From an uncultured Gammaproteobacteria bacterium (GTDB lineage Bacteria > Pseudomonadota > Gammaproteobacteria > JAADHQ01), in NCBI GenBank assembly GCA_947258755.1, contig CAMYJO010000007.1, positions 1-64,000 on the forward strand: DNA of 64,000 nt, in the 5' to 3' direction. Numbering within the stretch: the stretch's first letter is position 1; each line of letters starts with the position of its first letter. Positions 27,137 to 38,567 of the stretch are shown piece by piece. The notes under the pieces are model-generated. The model had not been told where the DNA came from and made no database searches. It saw nothing but the letters and a program-made list of their open reading frames with translations. The translations under genes and the position numbers were made by a program.

Positions 27137-29932
27137 TCAGCTGATCACGTACGAATCCTCTTTGAGTTTTGCCTGTGCAGCCGCCAGCCGCGCAATGGGT
27201 ACGCGCGGCGCTGAACAGGATACATAGTTCAATCCAATATGATGGTAGAAACGGATAGATTCAGGGTGTCCACCCTGTTCACCACAAATACCTACTCGCA
27301 GATCCTTTCGTGTCTGACGTCCCCACTCAACGCTAATACGCATTAGCCGCCCAACTCCCTTTACATCAAGCACTTCAAAGGGGTTATCCTGTAATATTTC
27401 TTTTTCGGTATACATTGGCAAGAACTTGTTTTCCGCATCTTCCCGCGAGAAAGAAAAACTGGCCTGGGTAAGATCATTGGTGCCGAATGAGAAAAACTCT
27501 GCCACCTCGGCCAGGCTGCCTGCCCGCATGCAGGACCTGACCACTTCAATCATGGTTCCAAATTCAAATTCCAATTCTACACCGTACTCGCTTTCTACTT
27601 CGCCACGTACTTCATCTACAATTTGTTTAACCCGCAGCAATTCCTGTACAGTACATACCTGCGGCACCATGATCTCGGGATGAGCATCAATGCCATCCCT
27701 TTTACATTCAGCAGCCGCTTCCAGTGCTGCACGAATCTGCATCGCATAAATCTCAGGGTAGGTAATACCCAATCGTACACCACGATGACCCAGCATTGGA
27801 TTCACCTCAAACAATTCACGCACCTTAAGCAGCATCAGCTCCTTTTTGGCAATGGCTGCATCTACCAATTCACGACCGCCTTCACCAAATGGTTTTTGTA
27901 TTTCCATCATCGGCTGTTGCTCACCGCTTAGCAGCCGCAATGTACCCATCAGATCGCCTACTCCCTCAACAGTATTGCGTAGCTGCTTCAAATGTTCCAA
28001 CTCTATTTCCAGCTGTTTCTCACTGGGAAGAAACTCATGGATAGGTGGATCCAGCAAACGTATGGTTACTGAATAAGGTGCCATCGATTCAAACAAAGCC
28101 TTGAAATCATCGCGCTGTATCGGGCGCAAACGATCAAGTGCCTTTTGACGGTCTTCTGTGGTACTGGCAAGAATCATATCAACAACGATAGGCAGGCGAT
28201 CCTGCGCATTGAACATTCGTTCTGTACGGCATAGGCCAATGCCCTTGGCACCATATTCAACCGCCTGCCGGGTAGCCGTCAGGGTATCGGCATTGGTCAT
28301 CACACCTAATGTGGCAATCTCGTCTGCCCAAGCCAACAATGTCTGCAGGTCTTCTGAGAATTCCGGCGGCACAGTTGAAATCTCTCCCAGATAAACATTA
28401 CCGTTACCACCATCAATAGTAATAACATCACCTTCATGCAATACCTGAGCACCAACATTTGCCTGTCTTTTCCGGGTATCCACTTGGATTCCCTCTGCAC
28501 CGGCTACACAGGGCTTACCCATGCCCCGGGCGACTACGGCTGCATGTGATGTTTTACCTCCCCTGCTGGTGAGTACACCTTCAGCCGCAAAGAAACCGTG
28601 GATATCTTCCGGCTTGGTTTCCTCGCGTACTAAAATTACTTTCTCACCGGCTTTACCCAATAATTCCGCGCGATCTGCATCAAATACCACAGCCCCGGAT
28701 GCCGCACCTGGTGATGCAGGCAGCCCTTGTGCTACCGGGATTGCGCTGGATGAAGGATCCAGGCGTGGATGCAACAGTTGTTCGAGTTCTTCCGGATTAA
28801 TCCTTAACAGTGCCTGCTCACGAGTAATCAAACCTTCATTAACCATTTCCACCGAGGTACGTACCCTGGCGGCTGCATTCATCTTGCCATTACGTGTTTG
28901 CAGGCAATACAGCACACCTTTTTCTATGGTGTATTCAAAGTCCTGTATTTCCTGATAATGACTTTCCAGACGATTACGCAAGGCAACCAGCTGCTGGTAC
29001 ATTTCTGGCATTTCCTGTTCCAGTTCCTGTACCGGTTTCGGCGTACGAATACCGGCCACCACATCCTCACCCTGGGCATTAATCAGATATTCCCCGAACA
29101 TAAGATTTTCACCGGTTGCCGGATTACGGGTGAATCCAACACCCGTGGCGCTATCCATACCCATGTTTCCGAATACCATAGCAACCACGTTCACCGCAGT
29201 GCCATTAGCCATATCCGGTGTAATATTGAATTCTCGCCGATAATCGATGGCGCGTTTACCCATCCAGGAATTAAAAACTGCCTTGATCGCTATTTCGAGT
29301 TGCTCATAGACATCCTCAGGAAAAGGACGACCCGTCACCTGTTTTACGACTTCAAGAAAGGTTTCACTGATTTCTTTTAGATGTTCCGCAGTAAGACCAA
29401 TATCAGCTTTGACACCTTCCCGGCGTTTTATTTCCTCAAAAGGCTGATCAAATTCTTCATCATCAATACCCAGAGCAACCTTGCCGAATAGCTGAATAAA
29501 ACGGCGGTAGGCATCGTAAGCAAAGCGCTCATTGCCAGTTTGCTCGATCAATCCGTACATAGTTTCTGAGTTCAGCCCCAAGTTGAGAATAGTATCCATC
29601 ATGCCTGGCATGGAAAGGGCCGAACCAGATCGGACTGAGACCAGCAGCGGATCGCCACCGTTACCAAAACCTTTTCCGCTTGCCTGTTCCAGCAAGACAA
29701 CCTGTTTTCGTACTTCCTCCATCACACCTGATGGCAGGCTGTGATCTTCGGTATCAAGATAGGCAAGGCATGCCTCGGTACTGATAACAAAACCGGGGGG
29801 TACGTTTATACCAATCTGCGTCATTTCACACAGGTTGGCGCCCTTACCACCCAGTAGGTGCTTGTTTTGGCCATCTCCATCCTTAAATGAAAACACGTAG
29901 CCGACGGATGCTGCACTTGCTGGCACTGACAT
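27137..29932 (-). CDS. ppdK: Pyruvate, phosphate dikinase
   Basis: 931 aa; KHLLGGKGANLCEMTQIG, GGKTSHAAVVARGMGKPCVAG, GLCRTERMF, GICGEQGGHPESI. Confidence 0.97.
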   Translation of the reverse strand: MSVPASAASVGYVFSFKDGDGQNKHLLGGKGANLCEMTQIGINVPPGFVISTEACLAYLDTEDHSLPSGVMEEVRKQVVLLEQASGKGFGNGGDPLLVSVRSGSALSMPGMMDTILNLGLNSETMYGLIEQTGNERFAYDAYRRFIQLFGKVALGIDDEEFDQPFEEIKRREGVKADIGLTAEHLKEISETFLEVVKQVTGRPFPEDVYEQLEIAIKAVFNSWMGKRAIDYRREFNITPDMANGTAVNVVAMVFGNMGMDSATGVGFTRNPATGENLMFGEYLINAQGEDVVAGIRTPKPVQELEQEMPEMYQQLVALRNRLESHYQEIQDFEYTIEKGVLYCLQTRNGKMNAAARVRTSVEMVNEGLITREQALLRINPEELEQLLHPRLDPSSSAIPVAQGLPASPGAASGAVVFDADRAELLGKAGEKVILVREETKPEDIHGFFAAEGVLTSRGGKTSHAAVVARGMGKPCVAGAEGIQVDTRKRQANVGAQVLHEGDVITIDGGNGNVYLGEISTVPPEFSEDLQTLLAWADEIATLGVMTNADTLTATRQAVEYGAKGIGLCRTERMFNAQDRLPIVVDMILASTTEDRQKALDRLRPIQRDDFKALFESMAPYSVTIRLLDPPIHEFLPSEKQLEIELEHLKQLRNTVEGVGDLMGTLRLLSGEQQPMMEIQKPFGEGGRELVDAAIAKKELMLLKVRELFEVNPMLGHRGVRLGITYPEIYAMQIRAALEAAAECKRDGIDAHPEIMVPQVCTVQELLRVKQIVDEVRGEVESEYGVELEFEFGTMIEVVRSCMRAGSLAEVAEFFSFGTNDLTQASFSFSREDAENKFLPMYTEKEILQDNPFEVLDVKGVGRLMRISVEWGRQTRKDLRVGICGEQGGHPESIRFYHHIGLNYVSCSAPRVPIARLAAAQAKLKEDSYVIS

Positions 29933-30156
29933 ATTCAGTAACTCCTTAATGCTCTGCGCAATAACTCTCTACTATTAACATACCTATCAAGAATCGTACC
30001 CTATAGTTTTTTCACATAATATTATTATAACATACTGTTTTTCATGTTTTTTATTAAAATTACCCAGGGTCATGTCAAATGAATCGGCACCCATATAGTG
30101 CATAATAATCAATCATGCTCCACATGCGTGAATGTTTTATGACATACCGATGCGAA

Positions 30157-31494
30157 TCAAAGATAACGCAGATAGATATAAATACTACTGATGATAATAC
30201 TCAGAATCATCAGCGGGAAGGCACCCAGCATGAAACGCAGGAAACTGATTGGATGTCCTGAGCGCTCTGCAAATCCTGCCACGATCACATTCGCACTGGC
30301 CCCGATCAGTGAACCATTCCCACCCAGGCAGGAACCAAGAGCAAGCGACCACCACAATGGCATCAGGCCCTCAGGCCCGCCAAAGGTGGCAGCCATGGAT
30401 TTAATAAGCGGAATCGAGGCTGCGACGAAAGGAATATTGTCCACGAGCGCCGATGCAACTGCCGAGCCCCAAAGAATAGCCATGGAAGTGACAAATGTAT
30501 CACCTTGCGTCCAGCTAAGGATGTCATCTGCCAGCATGGTTAGCAGCCCGGTACTTTCTACGCCATGCACGATAATAAACAAACCGAGAAAGAAAAAGAT
30601 GGTCACCCATTCCACTTGTGAAAATGATGCGTTAACGGAACGGCTCTGGTCATCTGCTTTACCAGGTAAATTATCCATTAGCAATAACAATGCGGCTCCT
30701 GACATGGCAATAGATGCCGGCTGGAGATTGAGGTGATGTCCCATCACAAAACCGGTCAGCACCAATCCCAATACGAGCAGAGACTTCCATAGTAGAGGCA
30801 CATCTGTAATGGCCTCCCATTCATTATAGTTTAATACCCGTTGTCGATCTTCCTGGCTCGCGTACATTGAGCGACCCCAGATGAGATAAAAAGGAATCAG
30901 GGTTACTAACAGGACGATGACGGCGGCCGGCCCCAGATTGATCAGAAAATCATTAAAGCTCAGATTAACAGCGGAACCAATCATAATATTAGGCGGGTCT
31001 CCGATCAGAGTCGCAGCGCCCCCGATATTGGATGCAAATATCTCGGCAAAAAGAAAAGGATAGGGATTAATCCTGAGTGCGTCGGTAATAAGCAGGGTGA
31101 CCGGTGCGACCAGCAATACTGTGGTGACATTATCAAGCAAGGCAGACAATACAGCTGTTACCAATACCAACATTACCAGGATGCCCCACGGGTCCGCGCG
31201 TACCTGTTTGGCAGACCAGACAGCCAGAAACTGAAATACACCTGTTCGTCGTGTAATGGCGACAATCACCATCATTCCAGTCAATAAACCCAGGGTATTA
31301 AAATCAACACCGCGCAAGGCTGCTTGCTGGGTTAATACACCACCCAGGATCATAAGACTGGCAGACAATAATGCGACGATGGCACGATTAATCCGATCAC
31401 TTAAGATGACCAGGTAAGTCAAAACAAACAACACACCGGAGAACCACATAGGATCCCAGCCGAATACCACCCCTGTACTTACCGCGTGCTGCAT
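30157..31494 (-). CDS. ArsB/NhaD-family permease (probable Na+/H+ antiporter)
   Basis: 445 aa multi-TM; LLDNVTTVLLVAPVTLLI, NIGGAATLIGDPPNIMIGS, second half ALVDNIPFVAA...LGGNGSLIGASANVI. Confidence 0.9.
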   Translation of the reverse strand: MQHAVSTGVVFGWDPMWFSGVLFVLTYLVILSDRINRAIVALLSASLMILGGVLTQQAALRGVDFNTLGLLTGMMVIVAITRRTGVFQFLAVWSAKQVRADPWGILVMLVLVTAVLSALLDNVTTVLLVAPVTLLITDALRINPYPFLFAEIFASNIGGAATLIGDPPNIMIGSAVNLSFNDFLINLGPAAVIVLLVTLIPFYLIWGRSMYASQEDRQRVLNYNEWEAITDVPLLWKSLLVLGLVLTGFVMGHHLNLQPASIAMSGAALLLLMDNLPGKADDQSRSVNASFSQVEWVTIFFFLGLFIIVHGVESTGLLTMLADDILSWTQGDTFVTSMAILWGSAVASALVDNIPFVAASIPLIKSMAATFGGPEGLMPLWWSLALGSCLGGNGSLIGASANVIVAGFAERSGHPISFLRFMLGAFPLMILSIIISSIYIYLRYL

Positions 31495-31953
31495 CTAGAT
31501 CTCCTGCTCCAGAATTTTAGCACCAACGTCCCAGTAGGAGATCACACCCACCAGACAGCCACTGTCCGGATCAACCACGGGAAGACTGGTACGAGCGTGG
31601 TACAGGAGAAGAAGTGTTTCTACCAGGGGCGTGCCAGGCGCTACCACTGGTGCTTCATGACTCATGCAAAAGGTAACCGGCTTGTCTTCAACTTCCTTGA
31701 GGCGAAGCCGCAGATCACGCAAAGTATCCGAAACAAACGGGACTGTAGTCAGCCCACGCTCAAGCAATACAGCCTTGGGTAACACCAGACGCAACAGGCA
31801 ATTCACACCAAATATACCCTGATAACAACCATTGTCATCGACCACCGGTATATTTCGATAGCGATGTTCCATCACCAGTTCCACGCCCTTGGCAATATTC
31901 TCATCCTTATGCAGGACTGAAGGGTACGGATCCATCACCTGACTTGCGCTCAT
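31495..31953 (-). CDS. CBS-domain pair protein
   Basis: 152 aa; MEHRYRNIPVVDDNGCYQGIFG and ARTSLPVVDPDSGCLVGVISYWDV; abuts the permease gene. Confidence 0.88.
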   Translation of the reverse strand: MSASQVMDPYPSVLHKDENIAKGVELVMEHRYRNIPVVDDNGCYQGIFGVNCLLRLVLPKAVLLERGLTTVPFVSDTLRDLRLRLKEVEDKPVTFCMSHEAPVVAPGTPLVETLLLLYHARTSLPVVDPDSGCLVGVISYWDVGAKILEQEI

Positions 31954-32029
31954 ATATGTCTCCTATTCTTCCGGATAATCATCACTCTTATTTTAAAATA
32001 AAATATTGACATATAAAGCATAATAATCA

Positions 32030-32881
32030 CTACTCAAGCAACAAGAACAGAGCTGGCATAAAACAAACAATACTGGCGTTAATCATAATCTTTTTTGGGC
32101 TAAGTTTTACTACAGGAAATATCCTCCATACAGCAATCAAGACCGTAGCATAGAACACTATGTTCATCATCAGCCCCCTTTGCTGCATCAAAATAGCAGT
32201 GCCCAGTGCAAGCAAACTTATCAGAAACATTGTCGCCGAGGCCTGATAGGTGCGTTTCATCCCATAACGAACAGCAAATGAATATTTACCGGCTGCACGA
32301 TCGGTTTCTATTTGCGGGGGTTGGTGTGAAAACAGTAAAGACATGGACAATGCAGCAAAGGCAAGCATGCCCAGCGCAGAAATCCAGTTAAATGGCTCGC
32401 CTGCCACGAACCAAAGGCTCCCGAATACACCAGGACCGTAACAAATACCCGTTACCCATTCACCCACTGAAGTATAGGAGAGCGGGCGACGGCCAAAATT
32501 ATAGAACAGGCCAAGCACTACAAATGGAAACGCATACAATAATACCCATACAGACTGGTAGTACGTTAACGTCAACAAACCAAGCATGGTACCCGCGGAT
32601 AAACTGAGTAAGCCGTGGGTATTGGCTATCTGTGGATGTCCTCCATGTACACGCACCCATGAATCCTGTTTATCGTGATCAGCACCTAACTGCCAGTCCT
32701 TGGCATCGTTAAATAGATTGATCGCATGCTGAAGTAGTACCACAGCTGCTGTCGCGAACCCTATAGCTGCATGCTCTTCGGGTATATTTTCCGCCAATAT
32801 CCATACGCCCACACCCGGGAGTATGGATACGAGGTAGATGGCAGGATTCAGTGCCTGCCACCAACGGGTCACTGCAGGCAC
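32030..32881 (-). CDS. UbiA-family prenyltransferase
   Basis: 283 aa multi-TM; HAINLFNDAKDWQLGADHDK and later DRAAGKYSFAVRYG; GTG start. Confidence 0.82.
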   Translation of the reverse strand: MPAVTRWWQALNPAIYLVSILPGVGVWILAENIPEEHAAIGFATAAVVLLQHAINLFNDAKDWQLGADHDKQDSWVRVHGGHPQIANTHGLLSLSAGTMLGLLTLTYYQSVWVLLYAFPFVVLGLFYNFGRRPLSYTSVGEWVTGICYGPGVFGSLWFVAGEPFNWISALGMLAFAALSMSLLFSHQPPQIETDRAAGKYSFAVRYGMKRTYQASATMFLISLLALGTAILMQQRGLMMNIVFYATVLIAVWRIFPVVKLSPKKIMINASIVCFMPALFLLLE

Positions 32882-32903
32882 GAGGACTTACACAGTTTCA
32901 TAT

Positions 32904-33040
32904 CTACGCTGTCGTCTGCAGTTGCGTCTCCCGATAGCTTTCCAGTGCACCCCTGAACCATTCGGCATGCTGCTGTTCCGAGTCAATAACTTTTTGATAG
33001 ACTTCTGCGGTTGCCTGATCACTGTTTTCAATCGCTCGAT
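32904..33040 (-). pseudogene. C-terminal fragment of a ferritin-like four-helix protein
   Basis: Minus frame ...[44 protein letters not shown]; resembles the C-terminal helix of bacterioferritin/rubrerythrin-like proteins; no 5' portion because NqrD begins. Confidence 0.5.
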
Positions 33041-33310
33041 GCCGTGGGACACGGCCTCGGTTACAGCATCATTCTGGTCATTGTAGCAACATTCAGGGAA
33101 CTGCTGGGATCTGGCAGCATCCTTGGTGTAAAACTTCTGCCGCTAAGCAATGAGGGTGGCTGGTATACATCCAATGGCTTGATGCTACTCGCACCCAGTG
33201 CATTTTTTATAATCGGCTTGTTGATCTGGGCCGTGCGTAGCTGGAAACCACAGCAACAGGAAAAACCTGATTACCGCATCCAGGTTGTACATCGGACGGA
33301 AGTCATATAG
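33030..33310 (+). pseudogene. nqrD: C-terminal fragment of Na+-translocating NADH:quinone reductase subunit D
   Basis: [73 protein letters not shown] matches the NqrD C-terminus; N-terminal TM segments missing. Confidence 0.85.
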
Positions 33311-33332
33311 TGAACACAAGACAGGCAACATA

Positions 33333-33941
33333 ATGACTGCTTATTTACAACTGTTCATCCAGGCGGCCTTTGTCGAGAATCTGGCCCTGTCCTTCTTCCT
33401 GGGCATGTGTACCTTCCTTGCAGTTTCCAAGCGCGTTGATACGGCACTGGGTTTGGGTGCGGCTGTTATTGTGGTACAGGGCATTACAGTTGCGGTCAAC
33501 AACCTGATACATCAATACTTACTGCAGGAAGGCGCACTAGCCTGGATCGGGCTTGCAGAAGTGGACCTGAGTTTCCTCGGCCTGGTTACCTACATTGGCG
33601 TCATTGCGGCACTGGTGCAAATCCTGGAAATGATACTGGACCGCTATTTCCCCGCACTCTACAGCGCGCTCGGCATCTTCCTGCCATTGATCACCGTCAA
33701 CTGCGCCATCCTCGGCGGATCACTGTTCATGGTCGAACGTGATTATAACTTTGGTGAAAGCCTGGTATATGGACTCGGTAGCGGTTTCGGTTGGGCTCTG
33801 GCATTGGTTGCCCTTGCAGGTATTCGTGAAAAACTGAAATACAGCGATGTGCCCAATGGCCTTCAAGGTCTGGGGGTCACTTTTATTATTGTCGGACTCA
33901 TGTCCATGGCCTTCATGGGATTTTCAGGTATTCAGTTATGA
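33333..33941 (+). CDS. nqrE: Na+-translocating NADH:quinone reductase subunit E
   Basis: [45 protein letters not shown]; start placed at ATG 33333. Confidence 0.95.
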   Translation: MTAYLQLFIQAAFVENLALSFFLGMCTFLAVSKRVDTALGLGAAVIVVQGITVAVNNLIHQYLLQEGALAWIGLAEVDLSFLGLVTYIGVIAALVQILEMILDRYFPALYSALGIFLPLITVNCAILGGSLFMVERDYNFGESLVYGLGSGFGWALALVALAGIREKLKYSDVPNGLQGLGVTFIIVGLMSMAFMGFSGIQL

Positions 33942-33950
33942 GGACGAGGC

Positions 33951-35171
33951 ATGCTTGAAATCACTCTTGGCGTTATCATGTTTACCGGTATTGTGCTGCT
34001 ACTGGTTGGTGTAATCCTGTATGCACGGTCACGACTGGTACCAGCGGGACAGGTTGATATCAAAGTCAACGAAGAACGCATCATTAGTTCGCCTGTAGGC
34101 CTAAAGCTGGTCACCGCATTGGCCAACTCGGAACTGTTTCTGCCCTCGGCCTGCGGTGGTGGTGGCACCTGTGGCCAGTGTCGCGTAAAAATATTCGAAG
34201 GTGGCGGTGCCATCTTGCCCACCGAGACCTCCCTCATCACCAAACGTGAAGCAGCCGAAGGTGCGCGACTGGCCTGCCAGGTGACCGTCAAACAAAATCT
34301 GACAGTGGAAGTTCCCAGGGAAGTATTCGGTATACGAAAATGGGACTGCCGGGTGCTATCCAATGATAGTGTTTCCACCTATATCAAGGAACTCATTCTG
34401 GAGTTACCCGAAGGTGAAAGCGTGGATTTCCGCGCAGGGGGATATATTCAGATCGAATGCCCTCCCCATCGCGTTAACTATAAAGACATAATCATTCCGG
34501 AGAAATTTAGTGCTGAATGGGACCGCCACAACTTATGGCGCTATAGTTCTGAAACCACGGAGACAGTGACCCGAGCCTATTCCATGGCCAGTTATCCGGA
34601 TGAAAAAGGCATCATTATGTTGAATGTGAGGATAGCCACACCGCCACCCAGTAATCCCGTTGCACCACCTGGCATCATGTCATCATTTATATTCGGTCTG
34701 AAACCGGGGGATAATGTAACTATATCGGGCCCCTATGGTGAGTTTTTTGCCCGCGATTCTCAGGCGGAAATGGTATTCGTCGGAGGGGGCGCCGGCATGG
34801 CACCCATGCGTGCGCATATTTTTGACCAACTCAAGCGTCTGAATACATCGCGTAAAATCAGTTTCTGGTATGGCGCCCGTAGTCTTAAGGAACTTTTCTA
34901 CCAACAGGACTTCGACCAACTCCAAAAAGCACATGACAATTTTGAATGGCATGTAGCCCTTTCGGACCCGCAGCCTGAAGACAATTGGGATGGTTACTCC
35001 GGATTTGTTCATGATGTACTATTCAAGTATTACCTGGAAACACACTCGACACCGGAAGACTGTGAATATTATCTGTGCGGCCCGCCCATGATGACATCTG
35101 CCGTTATTCAAATGCTGGATAACCTGGGTGTTGAACGAGGAAATATCCTGATGGATGATTTTGGCGGATAG
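33951..35171 (+). CDS. nqrF: Na+-translocating NADH:quinone reductase subunit F
   Basis: 406 aa; 2Fe-2S motif [22 protein letters not shown] domain [30 protein letters not shown]. Confidence 0.97.
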   Translation: MLEITLGVIMFTGIVLLLVGVILYARSRLVPAGQVDIKVNEERIISSPVGLKLVTALANSELFLPSACGGGGTCGQCRVKIFEGGGAILPTETSLITKREAAEGARLACQVTVKQNLTVEVPREVFGIRKWDCRVLSNDSVSTYIKELILELPEGESVDFRAGGYIQIECPPHRVNYKDIIIPEKFSAEWDRHNLWRYSSETTETVTRAYSMASYPDEKGIIMLNVRIATPPPSNPVAPPGIMSSFIFGLKPGDNVTISGPYGEFFARDSQAEMVFVGGGAGMAPMRAHIFDQLKRLNTSRKISFWYGARSLKELFYQQDFDQLQKAHDNFEWHVALSDPQPEDNWDGYSGFVHDVLFKYYLETHSTPEDCEYYLCGPPMMTSAVIQMLDNLGVERGNILMDDFGG

Positions 35172-35179
35172 ATACTAAG

Positions 35180-35383
35180 ATGAGCATATTTATAATTACT
35201 TTTGTTGTTTTTATTTTTATGGGCGTTGCCCTTACATTAGGCCTATTGTTTGGACGCCATGGAGTAAAGGGTAGTTGCGGAGGACTGAACCGTATACCAG
35301 GGCTAGAAGACTCCTGTGGTGCTTGTGCAAAGAAACATTGCCCACGTAAAAAGAAGAAATCCACAGTAAATATGGATCTCTGA
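35180..35383 (+). CDS. nqrM: NqrM-like maturation protein
   Basis: 67 aa; one TM segment then CGGLNRIPGLEDSCGACAKKHCPRKKK, characteristic cysteine pattern; follows nqrF. Confidence 0.88.
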   Translation: MSIFIITFVVFIFMGVALTLGLLFGRHGVKGSCGGLNRIPGLEDSCGACAKKHCPRKKKKSTVNMDL

Positions 35384-35439
35384 CTGAAAATATTTTGAAT
35401 AACAAATTGACTCAGCATATAACTTAATCAGGAGAGGCA

Positions 35440-35835
35440 ATGAAAAATTCTCTATTGGCAAAAGATTTCATGGCAGCCAGCCTGGTAACCTTCACACCGG
35501 ATATGGATATCATGGAAGCAATACGATTACTTACTGAAAAACGAATTTCGGGTGCCCCGGTGGTAGACCCATTGGGAAACCTGGTAGGCATGTTGTCAGA
35601 AAAAGACTGCCTGAAGGTAGCCCTGGATGCGGGATATCATGACGAATGGGGTGGGCGCGTGGATGAATATATGCATCCAAAAGCCGAAACGATCGACGCT
35701 GAAACCAGTATTCTTGATGTAGCTCGCTATTTCATTGAAGGAAACTATCGTCGTTATCCGGTCATGCAGGAAAATCGCCTGGTCGGACAAATCAGCCGCA
35801 AGGATGTCCTGAAGGCATTATTAACACAAATATGA
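35440..35835 (+). CDS. CBS-domain pair protein
   Basis: 131 aa; LLTEKRISGAPVVDPLGNLVGMLSEKDCL and YFIEGNYRRYPVMQENRLVGQISRKDVL. Confidence 0.9.
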   Translation: MKNSLLAKDFMAASLVTFTPDMDIMEAIRLLTEKRISGAPVVDPLGNLVGMLSEKDCLKVALDAGYHDEWGGRVDEYMHPKAETIDAETSILDVARYFIEGNYRRYPVMQENRLVGQISRKDVLKALLTQI

Positions 35836-35862
35836 CAGTCTATCATTTTAGGAAGGTAAACC

Positions 35863-36321
35863 ATGCGCTTTGAACAGACCCGTGAAATACTGAAGCACAT
35901 CCAGGATTTCCATACATCACTGTCACATTGCTATCAGCACCTGGAAGATGAACCTGTGCGCGAACGCACTCGTCTATTACTGGACTATTTAAAGACACGG
36001 GAACATGATCTTGCAAATGCCATCCAGAGTTTCACAAACGAAGCAGAACCAGAACTGCTGGATACCTGGTTTCAATTTGCCGATGAGAACAATCTGCTGG
36101 AATTCTCCTGTCCAGTTATAAATACAGAGACAGAATTTGGTGTCGATGAAGTAATGGTTCTTGCACAGAAATCTCATGAATGCCTGATTTCGACATTTGA
36201 GGAAATTATTTCCAACTGCGAATCACAGCGTGTAACTAATGTATTTCAAATGCTGTGCGTTCAAGCCAGCAGTCAATGGCGGCAATTTGTACATGAGGCA
36301 AGCATGCTATCGGATTTGTAA
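35863..36321 (+). CDS. Uncharacterised helical protein
   Basis: 152 aa; RFEQTREILKHIQDFHTSLSHCYQHLEDEPVRERTRLLLDYLKTREHDLANAIQSF; high helical propensity; good upstream AGGAAGG. Confidence 0.7.
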   Translation: MRFEQTREILKHIQDFHTSLSHCYQHLEDEPVRERTRLLLDYLKTREHDLANAIQSFTNEAEPELLDTWFQFADENNLLEFSCPVINTETEFGVDEVMVLAQKSHECLISTFEEIISNCESQRVTNVFQMLCVQASSQWRQFVHEASMLSDL

Positions 36322-36553
36322 TTATGACATAGTATTAATTCGCAACACATATATTCACGTTGACTTGACTTCACAGCAAATGATTGACGCACACAGTTAA
36401 TGCACTCAGAAGTTGCTGATAGTTGCAATTGCCCAAATCGGGTGCATTATTATTGTCCGCATCTTTCTTAAGTAATTGTTTTTTATCCCATTATCCTAAT
36501 GGCATAAATAATGCTTTATTACTATAAAGCTTATCCATGGTAGAGGTAACGAC

Positions 36554-36661
36554 ATGTCATTTGATGCATTCACTGTATCCGGGATTATTAGTATTCTGGT
36601 TATTGCTGCGACGTTGTTCCTGTTATGTAAACATCGTAATTGCGGTGGGGACAAATCCTGA
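36554..36661 (+). CDS. Candidate 35-aa single-TM protein
   Basis: MSFDAFTVSGIISILVIAATLFLLCKHRNCGGDKS; GAGG 8 nt upstream; not in the ORF track. Confidence 0.55.
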   Translation: MSFDAFTVSGIISILVIAATLFLLCKHRNCGGDKS

Positions 36662-38092
<1,431 letters not shown>

Positions 38093-38174
38093 GTTTAGAT
38101 TATACCTGTAAGCGACAGAACACATATTTTACCACTGTGGCCATAGAGTACATAGACAGGACAAGGAATAAGCT

Positions 38175-38522
38175 ATGATTGATCAATCAATACACACCGA
38201 TTTAGTACCATTGAAGATGTGTTCCGCAACAGTCACGCTCGACCAGAATCTAGCAGACTGGCAACTTGCACAAATCGAAACCAATGCATCACCAGAGCCA
38301 CGAAGCTTTGAATATTATATCGGGTTTGAAAACCCGTTTTCAACTGTGCCCCTGGTTCAGGCGGGAATAGCCGGCTTTGATATCGACAATCAGGACACAA
38401 GCCGATTAAGTTTGCATATTACAGAAGTTTCGAGTGATGGTTTCAAGATCGTCATCCAGACCTGGATGCATACCCGCGTGTACATGGTGGAGGTAAGCTG
38501 GATCGCATTAGGTAGTACTTGA
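38175..38522 (+). CDS. H-type lectin domain protein
   Basis: 115 aa; FENPFSTVPLVQAGIAGFDIDNQDTSRLSLHITEVSSDGFKIVIQTWMHTRVYMVEVSWIALGS matches the H-type lectin domain pattern. Confidence 0.75.
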   Translation: MIDQSIHTDLVPLKMCSATVTLDQNLADWQLAQIETNASPEPRSFEYYIGFENPFSTVPLVQAGIAGFDIDNQDTSRLSLHITEVSSDGFKIVIQTWMHTRVYMVEVSWIALGST

Positions 38523-38567
38523 TAGAGAGAACAATTCAGCGCGAGCTGGGTCGGAAATATATATTTT

